Part shown: one piece after another, positions 18,212-27,300 of the stretch
How the letters are laid out: every line of letters begins with the position of its first letter
Position numbering within the stretch: position 1 is the stretch's first letter
Source: Iodobacter fluviatilis
GTDB taxonomy: Bacteria > Pseudomonadota > Gammaproteobacteria > Burkholderiales > Chitinibacteraceae
DNA length: 64,000 nucleotides
NCBI RefSeq assembly: GCF_900451195.1
Contig: NZ_UGHR01000003.1
Span: 372,001-436,000, forward strand
Direction: 5' to 3'
Position numbers and translations under genes: made by a program
Notes under the pieces: generated by a model
Databases searched by the model: none
Told to the model about the DNA's origin: nothing
Seen by the model: only the letters and a program-made list of their open reading frames with translations

Positions 18212-18237
18212 GGCTCCGTTTATCCGGAGCCTTTTTT
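18212..18237 (+). terminator. Terminator of the lapB-lapC-regulator operon
   Basis: GGCTCCG and CGGAGCC (18212-18218 and 18225-18231) form a GC-rich stem with a 6-base loop followed by six T. It lies 31 bases after the regulator stop and separates that operon from lapA. Confidence 0.88.
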
Positions 18238-18257
18238 CTGATCGGCGGCATATGCGG

Positions 18258-18273
18258 CTGTACTTGGGTACAG
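18258..18273. promoter_or_regulatory. Lux-box-like palindrome upstream of the adhesin gene
   Basis: CTGTAC-TTGG-GTACAG is a perfect 6-base inverted repeat with a 4-base centre. It ends 60 bases before the lapA ATG, just past the preceding terminator. The core CTGTA-N6-TACAG has the same half-sites and spacing as the Vibrio fischeri lux box. A quorum-sensing LuxR-type regulator is the best candidate binder. The regulator encoded next door is also LuxR-class by its helix-turn-helix, but its targets are unknown. Whether the site activates or represses cannot be told. Confidence 0.5.
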
Positions 18274-18333
18274 TAGGCATTCACATGGGATGAGTCTAGC
18301 CTGAAGCTTAACTTATTCACTGGTTGAACGATC

Positions 18334-21300
18334 ATGGCCGAGCAAATTAGTGCAAGCAAACCAAACGTGACTGTTGTGCATATTGATGGCAGCGTTTTTT
18401 TGCGGGATGCAACCGGAAAGTCTGTGCCTTTAAAAGAAGGCCAGCAGTTGAATGAGAATGAGATATTTGTAACCTCCGCTGATGGCCGGGTGCAGCTGCT
18501 TATGCCTAATGGCGAGCTGCTTGAAATCGGTGGTGATCGTACCGTCCAGGTGGATGCTCAGATGCTGGGCAGCGAGCCGGCAGATGCGGCATCCGCTGCT
18601 ATTGCAGATCTCAATGGCTCAACAGGAAAAATTGTCGCCGCTGCCCCCATTGATGCAGCCGCAGCTGAGGCTCTGTTAGAACAAGAAGCCACAGCGGCAG
18701 GCTTAGGCGGGGGAGCAGGAGGAGAAGGCCACTCCTTTGTAGAATTAAGCCGCATTGCTGAAGGGGTTAATCCCTTAGCATTTAACTTTGCAGTCACTGA
18801 TACAGGCACGCTTGATTTACCACTTATAACGGCTTTGCCGGTTCAACCCAGCCCTAATCCGGCTATTCTTGGTGCAGATACGGTCAGTGGAGCAGAAGAC
18901 TCCCCTATTGCAGGGAATGTGCTTACTAATGACAGCGATGCTGACGGACCATTGACTGTTACAGGCTTTACAGTAGCGGGTCTGGCTGATGCTTTTACAG
19001 CCAACCAAGCCGCAACCATTCCAAATATTGGAACATTACTCATTGCGCCTAATGGTGATTTCACCTTTACACCAGTCGCTAATTACAACGGTCCGGTGCC
19101 TGTTATTACTTACAGCGTTATCGATCCCGTTGGCGGTACTGGCAGCAGCACTCTTACACTTACTGTCACTCCTGTTGATGATCCGGCAAATCTGCAGGCT
19201 GATAGCGCAACGGTTCCCGAAGACACCCCCGCTACAGGCAATGTGTTAAGCAATGATAGTGATCCTGATGGCGCATTAACCGTAACAGGCTTCACCGTCG
19301 CTGGGTTGCCTGATGCCTTTACAGCGGGCCAGCCAGCTAGCATTCCCAATGTAGGTACTTTAATTATCGCCCCTAATGGCGATTACACTTTTACTCCTGT
19401 TGCAAATTACAATGGCCCCGTCCCTGTTATTACCTATAACGTGGCAGATCCGCAGGGAGGCACAGGCAGCAGCACCTTAACGTTAACGATTAGGCCTGTT
19501 GATGATCCCGCAAATTTACAGGCAGATAGTGCAACAGTCCTTGAAGATACGCCTGCTACAGGCAATGTTTTAAGCAATGATAGTGATCCAGATGGCCCGC
19601 TTACAGTTACTGGCTTTACTATTGCTGGTCTGCCGGGAACGTTTACACCAGGCCAGGCTGCAGTTATTCCTGATGTGGGCAGCCTGGTGATTGCCCCAAA
19701 TGGTGATTACACCTTTACACCTGTTGACAATTACAATGGTCAGGTGCCGGTTGTTACTTACAACGTAATCGATCCTGCTGGTGGAACAGGCAGCAGCACG
19801 CTGACTCTGACAGTTACTCCGGTGGATGATCCTGTCATCAGTCAAATCGAAGTCGGCAATCCAGGTGTGGCGGATGACAATGTGGTGGAAGGCAATAACC
19901 TCGTCTTCAATGTTTCGCTCAGCACGACTACCACCAAACCTGAAACCTACGCCTTTAATCTGGGCGGCGGATCAGCGAGCGCAGCGGATTACGGCACGGC
20001 CACCTTTAGCAATGGTGTGACTTACAACGCCACAACGGGTTTGATTACGGTTCCGGCAGGCGTGACTAACTTCGCCGTCACCCTGCCAACGGTGGATGAT
20101 GCTTTAGTAGAAATCACCCCAGAAACTGTTCCACTTACTATTGGTGGCGTCAGCTCTACCGGCGGCATCTTGGATAACGACAGCCCTGCGATTACGGGCA
20201 TCGAAGTGGGCAATCCGGGGGTGGCGGACGACAATGTGGTGGAAGGCAATAACCTCGTCTTCAATGTTTCGCTCAGCACGGCTACCACCAAACCTGAAAC
20301 CTACGCCTTTAATCTGGGCGGCGGATCAGCGAGCGCAGCAGATTACGGCACCGCCACCTTTAGCAATGGCGTCACTTACAACGCCACAACCGGCCTGATT
20401 ACGGTTCCGGCAGGCGTGACTAACTTCGCCGTCACCCTGCCAACCGTGGATGATGCTCTGGTTGAAATCACCCCAGAAACTGTTCCACTTACCATCGGCG
20501 GCGTTTCAGCTACCGGCGGCATCTTGGATAACGACAGCCCGGCCATCACTGGCATCGAAGTCGGCAATCCGGGTGTGGCGGATGACAATGTGGTGGAAGG
20601 TAATAATCTCGTCTTCAATGTTTCGCTCAGCACCGCCACCACAAAACCTGAAACCTACGCTTTTAATCTGGGCGGCGGATCCGCGAGCGCTACAGATTAC
20701 GGCACGGCCACCTTTAGCAATGGCGTGACTTACAACGCCACGACCGGCCTGATTACGGTTCCGGCCGGAGTCACCAACTTCGCGGTCACTCTGCCAACGG
20801 TGGATGATGCCTTAGTAGAAATTTCTCCAGAAACTGTTCCACTTACCATCGGCGGCGTTTCAGCTACCGGCGGCATCTTGGATAACGACAGCCCGGCCAT
20901 CACCGGCATCGAAGTCGGCAATCCGGGTGTGGCGGATGACAATGTGGTGGAAGGCAATAACCTCGTCTTCAATGTTTCGCTCAGCACCGCCACCACCAAG
21001 GCAGAAACCTATGCCTTTAATTTGGGTGGCGGATCAGCGAGCGCAGCAGATTACGGCACCGCCACCTTTAGCAATGGCGTGACGTACAACGCCACGACCG
21101 GCCTGATTACGGTTCCGGCCGGAGTCACCAACTTCGCGGTCACTCTGCCAACGGTGGATGATGCCTTAGTAGAAATTTCTCCAGAAACTGTGCCACTTAC
21201 TATTGGCGGCGTTTCAGCAACCGGCGGAATTCTAGACAACGACAGCCCTGCCATCACTGGCATTGAAGTCGGTAATCCGGGTGTGGCGGACGACAATGTG

Positions 21301-24300
21301 GTGGAAGGCAATAACCTCGTCTTCAATGTTTCGCTCAGCACCGCCACCACAAAACCTGAAACCTACGCCTTTAATCTGGGCGGCGGATCTGCTTCTACCT
21401 CAGATTACGGTACTGCCACCTTTAGCAATGGCGTGACTTATAACGCCACAACGGGTTTGATTACAGTTCCCGCAGGCGTCACCAACTTCGCGGTTACCCT
21501 GCCAACCGTGGATGATGCTCTGGTTGAAATCACCCCAGAAACTGTTCCACTTACCATCGGCGGCGTCAGCGCCACTGGCGGTATCCTAGACAACGACAGC
21601 CCGGCCATCACCGGCATCGAAGTCGGCAATCCGGGTGTGGCGGACGACAATGTGGTGGAAGGTAATAACCTCGTCTTCAATGTTTCGCTCAGCACCGCCA
21701 CCACAAAACCTGAAACCTACGCCTTTAATCTGGGCGGCGGATCCGCTTCTACCGCAGATTACGGCACAGCCACATTTAGCAATGGCGTCACTTATAACGC
21801 CACGACCGGCCTGATTACGGTTCCGGCTGGAGTCACCAATTTCGCGGTTACTCTACCAACGGTGGATGATGCTTTAGTAGAAATTTCTCCAGAAACTGTT
21901 CCACTTACCATCGGCGGCGTTTCAGCTACCGGCGGCATCTTGGATAACGACAGCCCGGCCATCACCGGCATCGAAGTCGGCAATCCGGGTGTGGCGGATG
22001 ACAATGTGGTGGAAGGCAATAACCTCGTCTTCAATGTTTCGCTCAGCACCGCCACCACCAAGGCAGAAACCTATGCCTTTAATTTGGGTGGCGGATCAGC
22101 GAGCGCAGCAGATTACGGCACCGCCACCTTTAGCAATGGCGTCACTTACAACGCCACGACTGGTCTGATTACGGTTCCGGCCGGAGTGACCAACTTCGCG
22201 GTCACTCTGCCAACGGTGGACGATGCACTGGTTGAAATCACCCCAGAAACTGTTCCACTTACTATTGGTGGCGTTTCAGCAACCGGCGGCATCTTGGATA
22301 ACGACAGCCCGGCCATCACCGGCATCGAAGTCGGCAATCCGGGTGTGGCGGACGACAATGTGGTGGAAGGTAATAACCTCGTCTTCAATGTTTCGCTCAG
22401 CACCGCCACCACAAAACCTGAAACCTACGCCTTTAATCTGGGCGGCGGATCTGCTTCTACCTCAGATTACGGTACTGCCACCTTTAGCAATGGCGTGACT
22501 TATAACGCCACAACGGGTTTGATTACAGTTCCCGCAGGCGTCACCAACTTCGCGGTTACCCTGCCAACCGTGGATGATGCTCTGGTTGAAATCACCCCAG
22601 AAACTGTTCCACTTACCATCGGCGGCGTCAGCTCTACCGGCGGCATCTTGGATAACGACAGCCCTGCGATTACGGGCATCGAAGTGGGCAATCCGGGGGT
22701 GGCGGACGACAATGTGGTGGAAGGTAATAACCTCGTCTTCAATGTTTCGCTCAGCACCGCCACCACAAAACCTGAAACCTACGCCTTTAATCTGGGCGGC
22801 GGATCCGCTTCTACCGCAGATTACGGCACCGCCACCTTTAGCAATGGCGTGACTTATAACGCCACAACGGGTTTGATTACAGTTCCCGCAGGCGTCACCA
22901 ACTTCGCGGTTACCCTGCCAACCGTGGATGATGCTCTGGTTGAAATCACCCCAGAAACTGTTCCACTTACCATCGGCGGCGTCAGCGCCACTGGCGGTAT
23001 CCTAGACAACGACAGCCCGGCCATCACCGGCATCGAAGTCGGCAATCCGGGTGTGGCGGACGACAATGTGGTGGAAGGCAATAACCTCGTCTTCAATGTT
23101 TCGCTCAGCACCGCCACCACAAAACCTGAAACCTACGCCTTTAATCTGGGCGGCGGATCCGCTTCTACCGCAGATTACGGCACCGCCACCTTTAGCAATG
23201 GTGTCACTTATAACGCCACAACGGGTTTGATTACAGTTCCCGCAGGCGTTACCAACTTCGCGGTCACTCTGCCAACCGTGGACGATGCTTTAGTAGAAAT
23301 TTCTCCAGAAACTGTGCCACTTACCATCGGCGGTGTTTCAGCAACCGGCGGCATCTTGGATAACGACAGCCCGGCCATCACCGGCATCGAAGTCGGCAAT
23401 CCGGGTGTGGCCGATGACAATGTGGTGGAAGGCAATAACCTCGTCTTCAATGTTTCGCTCAGCACCGCCACCACAAAACCTGAAACCTACGCTTTTAATC
23501 TGGGCGGCGGATCCGCGAGCGCTACAGATTACGGCACGGCCACCTTTAGCAATGGCGTGACTTACAACGCCACCACGGGTTTGATTACGGTTCCGGCAGG
23601 CGTCACGAACTTCGCGGTCACTCTGCCAACGGTGGATGATGCTTTAGTAGAAATTTCTCCAGAAACTGTTCCACTTACTATCGGCGGCGTCAGCGCCACC
23701 GGCGGTATTCTGGATAACGACAGCCCTGCAATTACAGGCATCGAAGTCGGCAATCCGGGTGTGGCCGATGACAATGTGGTGGAAGGTAATAACCTCGTCT
23801 TCAATGTCTCGCTCAGCACCGCCACCACAAAACCTGAAACCTACGCCTTTAATCTGGGCGGCGGATCTGCTTCTACCTCAGATTACGGTACTGCCACCTT
23901 TAGCAATGGCGTGACTTATAACGCCACAACGGGTTTGATTACAGTTCCCGCAGGCGTCACCAACTTCGCGGTTACCCTGCCAACCGTGGATGATGCTCTG
24001 GTTGAAATCACCCCAGAAACTGTTCCACTTACCATCGGCGGCGTCAGCGCCACTGGCGGTATCCTAGACAACGACAGCCCGGCCATCACCGGCATCGAAG
24101 TCGGCAATCCGGGTGTGGCGGACGACAATGTGGTGGAAGGTAATAACCTCGTCTTCAATGTTTCGCTCAGCACCGCCACCACAAAACCTGAAACCTACGC
24201 CTTTAATCTGGGCGGCGGATCCGCTTCTACCGCAGATTACGGCACAGCCACATTTAGCAATGGCGTCACTTATAACGCCACGACCGGCCTGATTACGGTT

Positions 24301-27300
24301 CCGGCTGGAGTCACCAATTTCGCGGTTACTCTACCAACGGTGGATGATGCTTTAGTAGAAATTTCTCCAGAAACTGTTCCACTTACCATCGGCGGCGTTT
24401 CAGCTACCGGCGGCATCTTGGATAACGACAGCCCGGCCATCACCGGCATCGAAGTCGGCAATCCGGGTGTGGCGGATGACAATGTGGTGGAAGGCAATAA
24501 CCTCGTCTTCAATGTTTCGCTCAGCACCGCCACCACCAAGGCAGAAACCTATGCCTTTAATTTGGGTGGCGGATCAGCGAGCGCAGCAGATTACGGCACC
24601 GCCACCTTTAGCAATGGCGTCACTTACAACGCCACGACTGGTCTGATTACGGTTCCGGCCGGAGTGACCAACTTCGCGGTCACTCTGCCAACGGTGGACG
24701 ATGCACTGGTTGAAATCACCCCAGAAACTGTTCCACTTACTATTGGTGGCGTTTCAGCAACCGGCGGCATCTTGGATAACGACAGCCCGGCCATCACCGG
24801 CATCGAAGTCGGCAATCCGGGTGTGGCGGACGACAATGTGGTGGAAGGTAATAACCTCGTCTTCAATGTTTCGCTCAGCACCGCCACCACAAAACCTGAA
24901 ACCTACGCCTTTAATCTGGGCGGCGGATCTGCTTCTACCTCAGATTACGGTACTGCCACCTTTAGCAATGGCGTGACTTATAACGCCACAACGGGTTTGA
25001 TTACAGTTCCCGCAGGCGTCACCAACTTCGCGGTTACCCTGCCAACCGTGGATGATGCTCTGGTTGAAATCACCCCAGAAACTGTTCCACTTACCATCGG
25101 CGGCGTCAGCGCCACTGGCGGTATCCTAGACAACGACAGCCCGGCCATCACCGGCATCGAAGTCGGCAATCCGGGTGTGGCGGATGACAATGTGGTGGAA
25201 GGCAATAACCTCGTCTTCAATGTTTCGCTCAGCACCGCCACCACCAAGGCAGAAACCTATGCCTTTAATTTGGGTGGCGGATCAGCGAGCGCAGCAGATT
25301 ACGGCACCGCCACCTTTAGCAATGGCGTCACTTATAACGCCACAACGGGTTTGATTACAGTTCCCGCAGGCGTGACTAACTTCGCCGTCACCCTGCCAAC
25401 CGTGGATGATGCTCTGGTTGAAATCACCCCAGAAACTGTTCCACTTACTATTGGTGGCGTTTCAGCAACCGGCGGCATCTTGGATAACGACAGCCCGGCC
25501 ATCACCGGCATCGAAGTCGGCAATCCGGGTGTGGCGGATGACAATGTGGTGGAAGGCAATAACCTCGTCTTCAATGTTTCGCTCAGCACCGCCACCACAA
25601 AACCTGAAACCTACGCCTTTAATCTGGGCGGCGGATCCGCTTCTACCGCAGATTACGGCACTGCCACCTTTAGCAATGGCGTGACTTACAACGCCACCAC
25701 GGGCCTGATTACGGTTCCGGCCGGAGTCACCAACTTCGCGGTCACTCTGCCAACGGTGGATGATGCCTTAGTAGAAATTTCTCCAGAAACTGTGCCACTT
25801 ACTATTGGCGGCGTTTCAGCAACCGGCGGAATTCTAGACAACGACAGCCCTGCCATCACTGGCATTGAAGTCGGTAATCCGGGTGTGGCGGACGACAATG
25901 TGGTGGAAGGCAATAACCTCGTCTTCAATGTTTCGCTCAGCACCGCCACCACAAAACCTGAAACCTACGCCTTTAATCTGGGCGGCGGATCTGCTTCTAC
26001 CTCAGATTACGGTACTGCCACCTTTAGCAATGGCGTGACTTATAACGCCACAACGGGTTTGATTACAGTTCCCGCAGGCGTCACCAACTTCGCGGTTACC
26101 CTGCCAACCGTGGATGATGCTCTGGTTGAAATCACCCCAGAAACTGTTCCACTTACCATCGGCGGCGTCAGCTCTACCGGCGGCATCTTGGATAACGACA
26201 GCCCTGCGATTACGGGCATCGAAGTGGGCAATCCGGGGGTGGCGGACGACAATGTGGTGGAAGGTAATAACCTCGTCTTCAATGTTTCGCTCAGCACCGC
26301 CACCACAAAACCTGAAACCTACGCCTTTAATCTGGGCGGCGGATCCGCTTCTACCGCAGATTACGGCACAGCCACATTTAGCAATGGCGTCACTTATAAC
26401 GCCACGACCGGCCTGATTACGGTTCCGGCTGGAGTCACCAATTTCGCGGTTACTCTACCAACGGTGGATGATGCTTTAGTAGAAATTTCTCCAGAAACTG
26501 TGCCACTTACCATCGGCGGTGTTTCAGCTACTGGCGGCATCTTGGATAACGACAGCCCGGCCATCACCGGCATCGAAGTCGGCAATCCGGGTGTGGCGGA
26601 CGACAATGTGGTGGAAGGTAATAACCTCGTCTTCAATGTCTCGCTCAGCACGGCTACCACCAAACCTGAAACCTACGCCTTTAATCTGGGCGGTGGATCA
26701 GCGAGTGCAGCGGATTACGGCACGGCCACCTTTAGCAATGGTGTCACTTATAACGCTACCACGGGTTTGATTACGGTTCCGGCAGGCGTCACCAATTTCG
26801 CGGTTACTCTACCAACGGTGGATGATGCTTTAGTAGAAATTTCTCCAGAAACTGTTCCACTTACTATTGGCGGCGTCAGCGCCACCGGCGGTATTCTGGA
26901 TAATGATTTTGCGCCGGATACAAATAATGTCAGTGCGTCAGGGGTAGAGGATCAGGTTCTGCCGATTGCGATTACCTTGAGTGGTACTGACGCAGATGGC
27001 ACGGTGGCTGGCTTTAGAATATTGAACCTGCCTGGAAATGGAACGTTGTACCGCGATGCCGCGATGACGCAGCTGGTAGTTGCTGGCTCTGAGTTAACAG
27101 CTGCAAGTAATAGCCTGACTTTGTACTTTAAACCGGCTCATGACTGGAGCGGGAGTACTCATTTTAATTACGCAGCAAAAGATAATACGGGCTTGATTGA
27201 TGCGACGCTAGGAACGGCGACGATTAATGTTGCAGGAGTAAATGACGCTCCAGTTATTGCAAATGCCAGTGCCACCGTTTCAGAAGAAGGCTTAGCAGGC

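Larger units (their letters stand above)
19829..26908 (+). repeat. Tandem array of 20 near-identical 354-base Calx-beta units in lapA
   Basis: Twenty in-frame copies of a 354-base unit (118 residues) run without interruption. Each contains IEVGNPGVADDNVVEGN, the YAFNLGGGSAS patch and LPTVDDALVEI. Protein differences are limited to a few positions (KPET or KAET, SASAADYG/SASTSDYG/SASTADYG/SASATDYG, ITPET or ISPET, SAT or SST). The Calx-beta fold is an extended calcium-stabilised beta-sandwich, so the array would act as a rigid spacer between cell surface and tip. The low divergence points to ongoing recombination between copies, and assembled copy number should be treated with care. Confidence 0.95.

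Noticed and set aside
20022..26663. Recurrent antisense reading frames of about 88 codons
   Set aside because: They recur every 354 bases because the sense repeat lacks stops in one antisense frame. They have no ribosome sites and copy the repeat structure.
19829..26908. Regular repeats that might be a CRISPR array
   Set aside because: The units are 354 bases long, contiguous and in frame with the surrounding protein. There are no spacers and no cas genes.
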